This document shows positions 32,888 through 45,079 of a stretch of 64,000 nucleotides of DNA, piece by piece. The notes below the pieces were generated by a model. That model ran no database searches. It was not told the origin of the DNA and worked only from the letters and a program-made list of their open reading frames with translations. The stretch is taken from assembly GCA_036417435.1 (NCBI GenBank), contig CM070907.1:57830001-57894000 (forward strand), given 5' to 3'. The first letter of the stretch is position 1; each line of letters starts with the position of its first letter. This DNA comes from Inia geoffrensis (Eukaryota > Chordata > Mammalia > Artiodactyla > Iniidae). The position numbers were made by a program, and so were the translations under genes.

Positions 32888-34812
32888 TGTATAGTAATGT
32901 CCTTCTTTATCTTTTGTGACTACTTTGATTTAAAATCTATTTTGTCTGCTATCATTATGGCCATTCCTGCTCTCTTACGATTACCATTATTACCATTTAT
33001 ATGGAATATCTTTTTATACCCTTTCACTGTTAGCCTACATGTGTTTGGTAATATAAAGTGAGTCTCTTGTAGATAGCTAGATAACATAGAGTTGGATTTT
33101 GATTGGACAGTTTAATTAATTTACATTTCAAGTAATAATTGATAGGGAAGAACTTACTATTGCCCCTTTGTTAATTTCTATCTGTCTTATAGTTTTTTGT
33201 TCCTCTTTTCCTTTATTGCTATCCTATGTGTTTTGTTGATTTTTTTGTAGTGACATGCTTTTATTCTTTTCTCATTTTCTTTTCTGTATCTTCCATAGTT
33301 ATTTTCTTTGTGTTTTTTCGGGGGGGGGGACTTACATACAACATCTTATAACAATCTATTTTAAGTTGATAACAAATTATATACAAAAACTCTGCTTTAT
33401 TATTGCTCCTTTCCCCACACTTTATGTTATTGATATCACAAACTTCATCTTTTTATATTTTGCATCTATTAACGTTTTAATAGTTATTGTTATTGTTTAT
33501 ATGTTTGTGTTTTAACTTCTATGCCTGAATTAAAAGTGATTTATGCACTGATATTACAGTATTATAATATTACAGTATTCTTTGTCTGTATACTCACCTT
33601 TCTCAGCAAGCTTTATACATTCAAATGCTTTTGTGTTGCTGAGTAGTTTCTTTCTTTTCATTTCAACTGGAGGGACTCCTGTTAGCATTTCTTGTAAGGT
33701 GGGTCTAGTGTTGATGAACTCTTTTAGCTTTTGTTTTTCAGGAAAAAGACTTTATCTCTCCTTCATTTTTGAGGGAAATTTTACCAGGTTTAGGATTCTT
33801 GGTTGGCAGGGTTTTTTTTTTTTTACTTTTTTTCTTCTTTCAGTACTTTAAATATATCATCCTACTTCCTTCTGACCTGCAAGGTTTCTGCTGAGAAATC
33901 TGCTGTCTTATTGAGATTCCACTGTATATAATGAATTGCTTCTTTGCTTTTGTTTAAAAATCTATCTTTGTTTTGACTTTTGACAATTTGATTATAGTGC
34001 GTCTCAGTGTGGACTTCTTCAGTTCATCTCAATTGAAGTCCTCTGGGCCCCTTGAATCGGGATGTCTATTTCCTTCCCCAGATTTGGGAAGTTTTTAGCC
34101 ATAATTTCTTCAAATTAGTTTGCTGCCCCTTCTCTCTCTCCTCTCCTTCTGACTCCCATAATGCCTATACTGATTCATTTTATATTCCATAAATCTTTTA
34201 GGCTTTCTTCACTCTTATTCTTTTTTTTTTTTCTTTTTTTAATCCTCTCACTGGGTAATTTCAAATGACCTATCTTTGGAGTAGCTGATCCCTTCTTCTG
34301 CTTGATCAAGTCTGTGGTTAAACACTTTTAGTGAATTTATAAATTCTGTTATTACTTTCTTCAGTTCCAACATTTCTGTTTGGTTCTTTTATATATTTTC
34401 TAACTCTTTGTTGATGTTATCACTTTGTATATCACTTTTCTTGAACTCACTGAGCATCTTTATGGTGATTATTTTGAATTTTTTGTCAGGTAATTCATAT
34501 ACTTCTGCTTCTTTAGAGCTGGTTTCTAGAGATTTATTTTTCTTTCCTTTGATTGGGCCACATTTCCCTGTTTCTTCATGTGCCTCTCACTTTGTTTTGT
34601 TATTCTTGCACTTGAAAAAAACCCTGCCTCTCTAATCTTTATAGAGTGGCTTCTTAGAGAGAAAAACCTTTACCAATCAGCTCAGGTAGATATTCTGGGG
34701 GCCATTCAATTATTTTCTTTGGATGCATCTTTTCTGGACTTGTGCTAAATTCCCAGTTAGAGGGATTTGCCAGTTTCCTCTTACTTGCTCTCTCTGGTGT
34801 CTGTTTTTGCAG

Positions 34813-35240
34813 TACTGCAGGTCCTCTGGAGCTGCCCCAACCCACCCAGCTCTGATTTTCAGAGGCCCCCAGGCTTCTAGAGTATGCTGGGCTCAGTCTC
34901 CACTCTGAGTCTGGTGAGACAGAAACCAGATATCCCTCTGAAAACCCAGAACATTGAATACATATTCCACTCTTCTCTTCCTCCCTGAGGGAGAAGCCAT
35001 CAAGCTACATCGGCTTCCGTCCACTGTACTGCAGGCCCTCTGGAGCAGCAGCAAGTCCCCGAGTTCTCTTTTGTTCTCATGGAACCCCAGGCATCTAGAG
35101 TATGCTAGGTCCCATCAGTGCTCCAAGGAAAGTGAGAAAGAAACTGGTCCTACAGCCAGTTCCCAGAAAATCTGAAACACTGGACAAATGCTTCAACATT
35201 TTCCCTTCCCAGGGACATGCTTGGAGTTGGGAGTTTTCTT
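34813..35240 (-). repeat. Two degenerate ~214-bp tandem units in the L1M 5'UTR
   Basis: Unit starts tactgcaggtcctctgga (34813) and tactgcaggccctctgga (35027) are 214 bp apart. The internal landmark tctagagtatgct also recurs (34876 and 35094), as do ggcccccaggc/ggaaccccaggc and the agtgctcc/agtctccac segments. This resembles monomer-type repeats in the promoter regions of some L1 lineages. Confidence 0.6.
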
Positions 35241-35469
35241 CCACTTGTTCCTTGCTCAATTTAGGGGAAGGACTATGGCAAGTGAATGCCATAAATTTTC
35301 CTACAGACTTGATCCAGCTGGTTCTATGCTTGCCTAGGGTGCAGATGTCTCAACTCTTTTCTGGACTTCTCACAAATGGAACTGGTCTAGGTATTGTTAA
35401 ATTGGTGTCTCTTTTGGAGGAAATAGGGCTTAGGACTTTCTATTCTGCCATCACTGACGTCCAGGGTTA

Positions 35470-36230
35470 AGTGTCTTTTAGTATGTTTATTCAGCTTTAG
35501 TGTTCCTACTTTAGCAAAATGCTTGTGTATTTCTTTTTCCAATTCATTTAATATATTCAAACCTCCATTTCCTCATTGATTAAATGCAGAAAAAACTTTT
35601 TATTTTCCTCACAAGTATTTTATATAACTGAAATTTACTTTAAAACAATGGTTCCTGAACATCAATCTTTGGACAAGTGCCCAGTTAGCAGAGTCAGAAT
35701 TGGATGAAGATGGAAGCAAGAAAGCGGTAAGATTCACTCTTAACCCAAATGTCCAGCCAACAGGTCTGGGGTGGAAGTGAGGACTAATGTGACAAGAATT
35801 TATATATATTTAAAACTCCTTATGTGATTTTCTTATAGCTAGAAAAGTTTAAGCCTCACAGCTCTATATGAATGCAAAGTGTATTTAGGTTGATGTTACT
35901 ATCGATACTATTCAGAAAGTAGAATTAACTGCAGTGCTTGCAGAAATCAGAGTGGAGAGGTTATTGAAGATGTATTCCAAGGACCCTATATATTTCTGCA
36001 CAGGTGACTTTAAAAATTCAAATCAATGAGAGATAGTTTTTATGAATTTGTAGGATCAATGAATATATACTTCCTATCTGTAGATTTTTTATGGCCATGA
36101 AATAATTAGCTCCTGGCATGTAGTAAGTCCTCCAGAAATGTTAGCTGAATTAATGAGCATGCTATTAAAATGTGGGCGCAGTTGTCTGAGATTAGCTGTC
36201 TAGGTAATAACACGGAAATTTAGCAAACTA
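35470..36230. other. Unassigned sequence, L2/MIR end near 36115-36160
   Basis: ctcctggcatgtagtaagtc followed by agaaatgttagctgaatt suggests a MIR or L2 3' end. The rest is unassigned. Confidence 0.5.
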
Positions 36231-36234
36231 TCCA

Positions 36235-36640
36235 TTTTTCCAATCAACAGACTTGTCCTGTATGCCTTACATCTGCAAAGTATTTTGCTGGACTCTTGTT
36301 GGAAAGCAAATCCTGAAGACATGAATCCAGCAGTTAATTAAGGAAGATAAGATGTGTGCCAAACAAAGCCTGTACAAAGTAGAAATAAGTGTCATGAGAG
36401 AGGTTGGATAAAGAGCTGTGGGAGTCTACAGGAAGACAAGATGGCATCTGACTGGTGGATCAGGGAAAGCCTCCTATAGAAGGTGGCCTTGGAGGAAAAA
36501 ATTGAAGATGAGAAATTTCAACAGAGATGGAGGCTCAGAGGGCATTTCAGGATGAGGAGTAAGAATTAGCAAAAAATGTGTAGGTGACAAATAGGGAAAT
36601 AAAAAGACAGATCTGCCCACAGACACACCTGATTCAAGAT
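36235..36640 (-). mobile_element. L2 LINE relic (minus)
   Basis: Ordered L2-complement phrases: tgtcctgtatgccttacatc, agacatgaatccagcagtta, tgactggtggatcagggaaa, gaaggtggccttggaggaaa and ggctcagagggcatttcagg. Confidence 0.65.
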
Positions 36641-36644
36641 GAAC

Positions 36645-38150
36645 AGAATTAATACCATTATAAAGGTCCTTGCAGAGTGAGTGAGAATGTAGCTGGAGGG
36701 AGTGCGTTAGTGTACCAACACAAAATAGATGGCTCCTCACATTGGGAAATGTGAGGAGAGTTTAATGAAGACATAGTTTCAAAGGTATGGCCAGGGGATA
36801 TGGCAGTACCCTGGGGTTCATAATACCTGGGAGTACTCTCCACCACTCCCATCTCCACTCCATGGACCTGAAAGGGCCTGAGGAGAGAGTGGTTCTCCAG
36901 AGTGAAAGGGAGAATATTAGAGACAGAGAGAGAAAGAGAGAACATGAGGTGTCTTTGTAGGAAACATGGTAGCAAAATAAACGACCCAGCCTCAGTCCCT
37001 TTCCTCCGCCAAGTCTCTTGCTGGTCCTTTTCTCTGGCTGAAGCCTGAGGATATGTGCACATACTGAGGCCACCCATCCTTAGGGGCAGATAGGCATGTG
37101 TTGATGAAAATAACTGCAGTGTAAGAAGATGCCCCTAATTCTTACCATTTCATTATAAATCTATTCCTATTTCCTCTAGAATATCTCACAAAAATCCCCT
37201 CACTATAGATCATACATTTTTGTCTTTTGCTCTTTAAATTACTTTTCAATCATAATTACTGTTATTACCAAAAATGACCACACTTAAAATTAACTTGTGC
37301 TTTACTGGATGCTTTGTGGCCTAGTTTTCCAGCTGTTTGAAACCTCATAGCACTTCTTAATGACAACAAAGGGGAGGTAATTAGAACCCACCATCCATCA
37401 CAAGCAGGAAGAATTTTAGATTATAGGATCATTATATGCATATAACAATGAACAGAACGTCCTCTGTACAGATGAGATAAACCACAAAACATCTCCTGGG
37501 AATCATCAAGAACATGGAATAATTCAAGGTCCTATCCATATGTCATACTAACTAGGATGCTAATGATTTCTGATACAGTAGGTAGGAGAATGTAGTTTCC
37601 ACTGAGATATTTATGAACTGCTTTTCTTAGGGCAAGTCATTTACTTTGAACAGGACTTTTGGTGGCTATGGCCTTAGGGAGCCCAACTCCCTTTCTCTAC
37701 CTCCTTTCAGTGACACAGTTTGTTAACCTGGCCACAGAAATGGGTGCATAACCCAGGCTGAGCCAATCATAGAATGTCCCATCTCACAGCCATAGTGACC
37801 TCTGGCCTGGGCTTTTTTCTATGCAAGAGCAGGCAAAGAGAAGTCTATTACACTGCTGGCTGAAAGGCTGGAAGAATATGACTGCAGCTGACAGCTCCCA
37901 TGTCATGTGTCCCTTGTGGACAGAGGAAGAACCATGAGAGGACAGAGCCAATGTCCAGATAGGAGAGGAGAGAAGAAGCATGCCAAGGAAGCTGGGCCTG
38001 CCTCTTCCCTGGAGCTTTCCAAGATACAATTCACTGCCTTCCTGCATCTCATCCTCAGATTCTATGAACCACCCACGTCTCCCTCCTGTAAATCTCTTTT
38101 GCTTAATCTGTGTAGAGTTGACTTTCTGATACTTTCAATTTAAAGAGTCC
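36645..38150. other. Unassigned, with a possible LTR/MER-like stretch at 37640-37960
   Basis: ORFs of 139 and 103 codons (minus, 36658-37077) overlap in different frames, with no domain or signal I can defend. At 37640-37960 phrases such as tgagccaatcatagaatg resemble an ancient mammalian repeat, but I cannot name the family. Confidence 0.45.
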
Positions 38151-38154
38151 TGCC

Positions 38155-38535
38155 TAATATTGAATGGATCCTGCCAGGCCCTGCCAGCCTTTGGCATTTG
38201 CCCTTGCTCTTCCTATTCCTTGGAATGTTCTCTCCAGAACCTTCATGGCTCCCTCCCTCTCCTCCTTCAGGTTGGATTCAAAGTGAGGCCTCCTTCAGGC
38301 CACCTTCTCACTGAGGCCTCCCCTGGCCATTGTCTCTGAACTACGCTCAGCACTTTACCATGCTTCCCTTATCAATATCGACTGTACTATGCACTTTACC
38401 GAATGACCTTTTTGATAATCTCTCTCCTGAACTAGAATGTACGTAGGGATGTTAGACTGTTTTGTCCTCTGCATAAGCCCAGTGCCTAAAAAGGCATAGA
38501 CATAGATATCATAGATTAATATGTTTGTTAAGTGA
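38155..38535 (+). mobile_element. L2 LINE 3' end (+), well preserved
   Basis: Ordered L2 phrases: tttgcccttgctcttcctat, tggaatgttctctccagaac, aggttggattcaaagtgagg, tcaggccaccttctcactga, ctgaactagaatgtacgtag, then cagtgcctaaaaaggcatag. Confidence 0.88.
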
Positions 38536-38645
38536 AAAAAATGAATATTAAATACTTATTGTGTGCCAGACACTGTACCCAGAGCTTGACATGTGGAAAT
38601 TTATGTAACTCATTTGCTCTTTGTATTTTTTTGGTAAAGATGATA
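38535..38645 (-). mobile_element. MIR SINE fragment (minus)
   Basis: tattaaatacttattgtgtg, ccagacactgtacccagagc, then atgtggaaatttatgtaact: the complement of the MIR 3' end. Confidence 0.7.
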
Positions 38646-38669
38646 TCACAGAAGTGACATATCATATTG

Positions 38670-38790
38670 ACATCATCTAGTCATGAAGACTTTCACCTCC
38701 TTGAGGGCAGAGGCCATGTCTGTCTTTTCAGCACTGATTCCCACTGCCTATTATAGTGCCTGGAATCTGGAATATATGTAGGTATACCTA
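38670..38790 (+). mobile_element. L2 LINE terminal fragment (+)
   Basis: ctttcacctccttgagggca, gaggccatgtctgtcttttc and attatagtgcctggaatc follow the last ~100 bp of L2. Confidence 0.7.
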
Positions 38791-39094
38791 ATACCCTAAA
38801 TATACGAATATGAAATATATCTTATATCCTAACTTAGCTGTGCTTCCCTTGAGCCATAGGTCTATTACAACCTCATGAACACGGCAAAGAATATAGCTGC
38901 CAGGGCTTGCCTTTTGGGGTTGGCTACTGGGCAGCTTAGGGCAAAATGGGGCCCTTGCTCTTAGCCATGGAATTGGACTGATTCCCCCATCTGCCTATCT
39001 TGTTCTTGTTTCTTTTCTCCCCCATTCTTAAGTCATATTACTGTGTCCTTGTAAGCTACCTTGAATCCTTTCTGGTACAAGGCAGAGAATAAAT

Positions 39095-39285
39095 TAATTA
39101 ATTCACAGATTCATTTAATTCTCAGAGAAACCCAGTGAGGTAGGTATTAGCTCCCTCATTACATGGGAGAGGAAACTGAGCCTCACAGATGTTAAGCAAT
39201 TTATCCAAGGTCACACAACAGGTAAGCGTCAGCATCTGGATGCAGCTCCAAGACCATCTATCTCCATAGCAAATGCTCTCCCTCA
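39095..39285 (-). mobile_element. MIR SINE (minus)
   Basis: taattctcagagaaacccag, tgaggtaggtattagctccc, gagaggaaactgagcctcac, then aggtcacacaacaggtaagc: a clear minus-strand MIR core. Confidence 0.88.
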
Positions 39286-39289
39286 TTCC

Positions 39290-39700
39290 TTAAGATCTAT
39301 AATGTCTCAGGGTGGCTTTGAGCCGAGGACTAGTGGAACTGATATTGGACAAGGAGACAGGAGCCTGGGTGTCCATTCCAGGCTTTTCTGTTTTCAGGTC
39401 AGTTGGGTTGTTACATATTTTCTAAATCTGTTTCCCAATTATTCATTGGAAATGGTAATGCATCTCTCCTCCTCACAGTCAGAGCTCCATCTGAACACCT
39501 CCCCTGAGGAAGGAGCCTGGTCTGAGAGATAGTGGTCAGAGTTCCAGAACAGGGATCCCAATCAAGAACTGGCAAGTCATGTCCACAAGACAGCACTCTT
39601 ATACCCACTATCACTTGATACGCACAACAAAGAAAGCTGGATAATGATCATGAGCTTTGTTGGACACGATTTTAATATTCTTCTGTGCCAGAGGCATAAA
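39290..39700. other. Unassigned sequence
   Basis: No gene or repeat is recognised. Overlapping 76- and 67-codon ORFs on opposite strands lack domains. Confidence 0.5.
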
Positions 39701-39860
39701 ATACAGTCTCATAAAGTTGGGAGGCTTTGGGCATAATGGACAGAGAAGAGGCTTTGGACTTAAACATATTGGGGTAAAGCCCCAATCTGTCTGCTATGCT
39801 CTGTGATTTTGACCTACTGAATTCACCTTTCTGAATTTTACATCTTCTATAAATCAAGAT
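39700..39860 (+). mobile_element. MIR SINE (+), diverged
   Basis: aagaggctttggacttaaac, tctgtgattttgacctactg and ctgaattttacatcttctat roughly follow MIR order. Confidence 0.5.
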
Positions 39861-39932
39861 GTACAGGAAAACCAGTCACAATATTTATTATCCATATATT
39901 CACATTTTGAATGCATTTAAAAATGAATGCCA

Positions 39933-39964
39933 TTTTTGGTCATAAGCTTTTTTGGTCATAAGCT
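39933..39964. repeat. 16-bp perfect tandem duplication
   Basis: tttttggtcataagct occurs twice head to tail at 39933-39948 and 39949-39964. Confidence 0.9.
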
Positions 39965-40149
39965 TTTTCTTCTCAAATTCCTTTTGCAAATGTCATATTA
40001 TTCTCAGGACCCCTTAGGAGTTGGCCATCTTCTTGCAGAAAGAATGATGCTTCAAGATGTTTAATATGTGAAAGGTGTCATAGATATTCTTCCCACAAAC
40101 ATATAAGTCTCTGAGGGAGCTTCTGTGGGACTGAGACCAACACTCGCAT

Positions 40150-40320
40150 CCCCTTCTTCATTCATTCATTCATTCCACAAACTTGCTGAGTGTCTGCTTT
40201 GTGCCAGTCACCATGCTTGACATGAAAAAAATAAATAAAGCTTTGCTCTAGAAAGGCTGACATTCTAGTGGGGGACAAGGCAGGCCTCTAAGAAGCAGTA
40301 TTACTGGTGGCATAATGAGG
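40150..40320 (-). mobile_element. L2 LINE 3' end (minus)
   Basis: ttcattcattcattcattcc, tgctgagtgtctgctttgtg, ccagtcaccatgcttgac, then ggctgacattctagtggggg match the L2 complement. Confidence 0.85.
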
Positions 40321-40329
40321 GGATAGAGA

Positions 40330-42400
40330 GGGTCTTTCAGGGCACAGAGAAGACCCAGTTGAAGGTGTGTAATCCAAGGCACCCTTTGGCACCACAGTGC
40401 TTTCCTATATGGGCCTGCTTCTGGCTTCAGACTTCAGAGAGCATTGCGTGTCTATGTGTGGGGTCTCCTGATCTTCCAGAAGGCTCCGCCAAAGGGTTTT
40501 CTCATCCCCTTGTTACTGCCCTCAGAATGAAGCCATGTAATTTATCTGGGCTTGGGACTTTAAAATTTTTAATCATCCCAATTGTCTTGTTATCTGCTTC
40601 TTTGCAATCGTAAAGCCTCTTAATATTTCATTTTCTCCCTGGGGAGGAAAAACTATGTCTTCATAGAATCCTTACTGTCTCTGTCTCTTGTATTAAAGGG
40701 AAAAGGAGGTAGAGACATTTCCCCATGCCATGGACGCCCCCAGATACTCCTACTGTATATTGTGCACCAGCCCCGTGACTAGAGTGCTAGAATCCTAGGA
40801 CAGCTCTAGGCCAGCCCCTCAATTTCAACACGTGGGGCCTGAGATCTGGAGAGAGGGAATGACTCATTTGGGGTCTTCTGACTTCTGCTTCCTACCACAC
40901 CAGCCCATTTTCTCTGAATCTCCAGGACTCAACGCAAGGGCTGTCTCCAAGCACTGCTATAAACTGTGGTCCTCATCTTGCCCAATTCACTCTTTTCTTG
41001 TTACTGCTTAGTGAGCATGTAGGGGACATGAGGCGTTATTATAACTGCTTTATGTAGTTTTCTTTAGATCACAAACTACGTCTGAGACGTGCTGGAATAA
41101 TGCCACTGCGATGGAAAATTTTAAAGACACCACACGGAAGAGCTCAGTGAAATCTCCTTGGACTAACGAATACGTTCAATCACTCAAAAGAAGGCAGCAC
41201 ATCATGTGCAGAACAGAGACACCATGGAGCCTACCACTCCCATCCAGCCTGTCGGCTGAGCCTTAGCTTCACAAGCTCAGGTGCCAACTAAGCAATCTCA
41301 CCTTCCCTCTCTCTATTAAAAGTAGCACTATCTGCCCACTTGACCAAACTAGAAGCACTCTAGATATCTGACTTACTCCAGTACTGAATTTGTTTCCAAG
41401 TGTGGGTAATATAATCTTTAATCACCTCTATTCTAATTGATAGGCAACCCTATTTAGAAAAGGTCTGTGGTATGCTCAAGTTTACACAGAGCTAAGAAGA
41501 ATGAAGATTCACCCCACGTGTTAGCCTCTTTTTTCTCCCTATGTAATGCAGGGAAAAAAAAAAAAAAGAAGAAGATTTAGCAGAATGGCAGTGTCCTTCT
41601 TCTAGCCACTCATTCAGTTTCTCTGGTTTAATTTCTCTGAGCCTCAGGCTTTTTTCTATTAAAAAAAAAAAGGCTAATATTTTCCCTGCTGACTTTACAC
41701 TAAAAGTCAGACGAAATGGAAATCTTGCTTTGTGCATTTTAAAAATAATTTTTTTTCTAGTAGTTCTAAGCAAACATCCATTATTTTTTTTTACTAGAAG
41801 AGAAAGATAGGATCTAATATTTTAAATCAAACATTGAGTCTCAAAATGCTGACAGCTGGCAGTTTGGGAACAAATTAGAGCCCAGAATCAAAGATAAATG
41901 GAAAGCATTTACAAGCTACGTGATCTGGAAAATGGGAAGAGAGTCAGTTTTTAAAAAGAAGGAAAGAAACAATTGACTGAATAATTAGAAAATGGAAATG
42001 ACATGTTACCAAACACACCACAGAAAACAGGACGAATGGTGGATTCATTGGAGGATATTTTTTTCTCTTAACCCAGCCTCAGTGGACAGAGGTAAAGGGA
42101 AAGGGGCGGACTTAAGAAAGGTAGGAGAGGCACTGAATAGGAAAAACACAAACAAAACCAAAATCACATTATTTTGCATTGCAAATTCAAAGTCAAACAG
42201 GATTCCTAATGTAGGATCACAGGGATGGTGGCAGACTGGACTTGCTGGGAAGAGGAAAAGCTATTGGTTCAGTCACGACTGACACATCAAAGCCAAGAGG
42301 AAATTCAGAGCTCCCTTCCCTTTGGGCATGCTGCAGTCCTGAGTTCCCATTCAAACTCCTTCATGGCTTTCTCTATGACTGTTTTTCCAGAGTGGCCTTT
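40330..42400. other. Unassigned sequence, about 2 kb
   Basis: No repeat family or gene recognised. There are A runs at 41551-41566 and 41659-41670. The ORFs (84, 93, 96, 91 codons) lie on both strands, lack domains and do not resemble one another. Confidence 0.5.
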
Positions 42401-42404
42401 TCTG

Positions 42405-42570
42405 ATTTAGCTAGCCTGGAGTCAGGAGACCTGGATTTTAATTCCAGCTCTCAACTAGCAATCTGTGTGACTGCAGGTAAATCATATACCACTCTGAGAG
42501 TTTGTGCTCATTTGTAAAGTGGTCATGCTAGCACCTTCCTACTGATCTCTCAGAACTGTTTTGAGAGTCA
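42405..42570 (+). mobile_element. MIR SINE (+)
   Basis: tggagtcaggagacctggat, tttaattccagctctcaact, gtgtgactgcaggtaaatca and a worn tctgtaaaatgg equivalent (tcatttgtaaagtggtcatg). Confidence 0.8.
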
Positions 42571-42579
42571 AGAGGGAAG

Positions 42580-42825
42580 CAATAAGTGTAATGGTTAAAA
42601 GCATGGATTCTATAGCAAGCCTGCCTAGGTTTGAAACTCTGCTGCACCAACTGTGTAGCCCTGAGCAAGTGACATAAATTCTCTGGCCTCAATTTCTTCA
42701 TCTGTAAATTGGGGATAACAATAGCACCTATACTATTGAGTTGTTATAGGGACTGACTGAGTTAGTACAGGGAAATTGCTTAGAACAGTGCCTGACATTT
42801 AACATAAGTGTGTTAATTATTATTG
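42580..42825 (+). mobile_element. MIR SINE (+), nearly complete
   Basis: gtaatggttaaaagcatgga, gcctaggtttgaaactctgc, tgtgtagccctgagcaagtg, catctgtaaattggggataa, gttgttatagggactgactg and cttagaacagtgcctgacat: end-to-end MIR in the same orientation as the previous copy. Confidence 0.92.
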
Positions 42826-42829
42826 TCCA

Positions 42830-43180
42830 CATGGGAAAGAAATTTAAAGCTCTTAAAAGCTCTGTCAAACATGAGATAGTGAGGAGAAAAAAATATTCTT
42901 CAGATCAGTAATCTTTGATATATGTCAGTATCATTGAAGGAGCCACACTGAGCTCTTGGGTATTGTCAGCTGATCAAAAGAATGAATTCCGGTGGGAAGA
43001 AGAGAGGAGAAAAACAGAAAGGTGAAGAATATGAAAGAAAAAAGAAGAAGTTACTTGGAAGTTGTTCCATAAGAATTGGCACCTGGCAGATGATTATTTT
43101 TCTTCTAAAACCCAGCAGTCTTCACTTTCTGAAGGTAGCATTGTAAAGGGAAAAAAAAAAAAGCAAAAAAGAAAAAAGAT
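42830..43180. other. Unassigned purine-rich sequence
   Basis: A/G-rich with several A runs (43150-43178). No gene or repeat family is recognised. Confidence 0.5.
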
Positions 43181-43184
43181 GCAT

Positions 43185-43400
43185 TAGGCTGTGACATCAG
43201 ACTGCTGCCTGGGATTATATCCTCAGCTATGCCATTTACAGGCTGTAGGCAAGTGATTCAACCTAACTCTGAGACTATTTACTCTTCCATAAAATGGGGA
43301 TGATAACAAATACTTAGCTCATAGGTTTTCACAAGGAGGAATGAAATCACTACTTACGGCATTTAGAACACTGTTGAGCACTTTTCACACAGCAACTGTC
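43185..43400 (+). mobile_element. MIR SINE (+)
   Basis: gctgtgacatcagactgctg, ggctgtaggcaagtgattca, ttccataaaatggggatgat and ggcatttagaacactgttga in MIR order. Confidence 0.82.
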
Positions 43401-43439
43401 AGTAGATAGTATTCCTGACCCCTGAAATATGCCTAGTGG

Positions 43440-43600
43440 TGTTCATAGTGCTGTACAGGTAAACTATTAAAAGTCTCAGTACAACCAGATGCATACAGTG
43501 GAGCTCAAGGGTATTAAGTGAGAAGCGGAGCTGGGATTCTAATCCAGCCCTTTCTGCTTCCCAAGACCCATGCTCCACTGCCTTCCAAATGAATCTCCAA
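43440..43600 (-). mobile_element. MIR SINE fragment (minus)
   Basis: tacagtggagctcaagggta, agcggagctgggattctaat and ccagccctttctgcttccca match the MIR complement. Confidence 0.65.
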
Positions 43601-43749
43601 GTGTAAATCACATTCATTCCACTACAAAGCACATCACTTAACACCCTAAAATAGAACTTTTGCATGCATTAAAGAAATGGCAGCGTTTTACATAAGCCCA
43701 CGTTGTTATTTTAAAGCCAAGGTTGAACAGCTAATAAAACTTAGAGTAA

Positions 43750-43860
43750 CTATGGTTGATTAAATGCTGAGCATTTGACATACATCACATCATCAGCACC
43801 ATTGTCTTCAATGTCATTATTTATCTTACTGATTATCTGTTAGGTGTCTGGCGCGGGGCT
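43750..43860 (-). mobile_element. MIR SINE fragment (minus)
   Basis: atgctgagcatttgacatac, atcacatcatcagcaccatt and a worn tgccaggcactg-type motif near 43840. Weak. Confidence 0.5.
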
Positions 43861-43869
43861 TCATGTTTG

Positions 43870-44015
43870 CTATTCGTGCTTCTCAAACTTTACACTGCAT
43901 AAGAATCACCTGGAGATCTTGCTAAAATGCAGATTCTGATTCAGTAAGTCTGGGGATAGCCTGAGAGTCTACGTTTAAAATAAGCTCCCAGGTGATATCA
44001 TTGCTGCTCTTTTGT
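43870..44015. mobile_element. MER5A-type DNA transposon relic
   Basis: cgtgcttctcaaactttaca, aagaatcacctggagatctt, gctaaaatgcagattctgat, cagtaagtctggggatagcc and ctcccaggtgatatcattgc: clear MER5A order. Confidence 0.92.
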
Positions 44016-44049
44016 AAATCTTATTGAGAGGAACAAGCTTTTATAGCAT

Positions 44050-44240
44050 TTTTTTAATTCATTCCTCACATGAATACTGTTACAAGAATTTTAGAGAAAC
44101 TATTGTGCTCATTTTACTGAAGAAGAGACTGCAGCTCAAATAGTCTATGTTCCCTGCCTCAGGATATACTGACAAGGAGACAGAGCCAGAATTCAATCTA
44201 CCATCCTTCTCAGTCCAATGTCCTCTCAGACCTTCCCTCA
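44050..44240 (-). mobile_element. MIR SINE (minus)
   Basis: gtgctcattttactgaagaa, gagactgcagctcaaatagt and gagacagagccagaattcaa follow minus-strand MIR order. Confidence 0.75.
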
Positions 44241-44514
44241 AATACACTGTAGAGTATATATAACCTGCTTCATGACTCAGCACTTTCAGATTTTCACATT
44301 TATTTTAGAAAGAGAATGCTTTCCATTAGCCAAGTGTTCATATGCACTAAAAAAAAAAAAATAGGATATCAAAAGATGATAAATATCCACCCTTGCTCTC
44401 TATAAAACCAGTCTAGTAGGAAGGCAGAGAAATAAACAAGCACTTAAAATATAATATGACGATAATCAGGGCTGGCAGGGCGTGGGAAATCAAGGACTTC
44501 AATACAGCCTCATG

Positions 44515-45075
44515 GGAGTTTCAACTGGTACAGGCTTTCTGGTGGGCAGTGTGACTATACACCAAAATTCAAAAGATATGTGCAGATTTACACAGCAATT
44601 TCATTTCTAGGCATTTGTCACAGAAAAAGAGACAAGCAAAGAAAGATGTATATATAAGGACGTTCACTGCAGCACTGTTTAAGAATAGTGAAAAATTGAA
44701 TACAGTTGAATAACTGAATTTACTATCCACTGAAATGAAATTAAGTAAGTTATTTTGCACTCGCACTATGGAAAACTGTAGATCTATTTAGATGAATAAA
44801 CTAAATCTATATAAATTGACTTGGATAATTATCCATACTATATTTTTATGCAGGAAAAAAAGCCTGTTATTGGACAGTATGTTTGGTAAGACTCCTTGAG
44901 TAATGAATGCTTTTATAACTGATAAAAACCAAGATACGTAAAGTGTGCTTTATATACATGGCGCTTATCAGGGGGTGAGGTAAATGTAAAGGTTTTCCCT
45001 TTCTCCTTTATGTAGTTGTATTCAAGATTTTACCAAGTGGACATACTGTTTATGCAATTGGCAATAACTACAAGG
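44515..45075 (+). mobile_element. Ancient LINE-1/HAL1-like 3' relic (+)
   Basis: atttcatttctaggcatttg, aaggacgttcactgcagcac, tgtttaagaatagtgaaaaa and gttgaataactgaatttact are the + sense of an old L1-type 3' region. No ORF survives. Confidence 0.7.
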
Positions 45076-45079
45076 ATAT

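Larger units (their letters stand above)
30679..35466 (-). mobile_element. Old L1M LINE, main body through to its 5' end (minus), with internal deletion
   Basis: This is the continuation of the 26495-26949 element. Right-to-left (L1 sense) it shows a 5'UTR from about 35466 (complement starts at a cctggacgtcagtgatggc-type end), a worn ORF1 region around 33.9-34.6 kb, the ORF2 endonuclease (32.4-32.9 kb), RT after FADD, and the ORF2 C-terminus (30.7-31.3 kb). At about 32160 the text jumps from the sequence after RT block IIKSIYEK to sequence upstream of RT, so several hundred bp, including the N-terminal RT motifs, are missing. Total retained length including the 3' piece is about 5.2 kb. All frames are heavily broken. 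Confidence 0.85.

Noticed and set aside
36658..37077. Overlapping 139- and 103-codon minus-strand ORFs
   Set aside because: They overlap in different frames, have low-complexity Ser/Leu content and show no motif. No evidence favours one frame.
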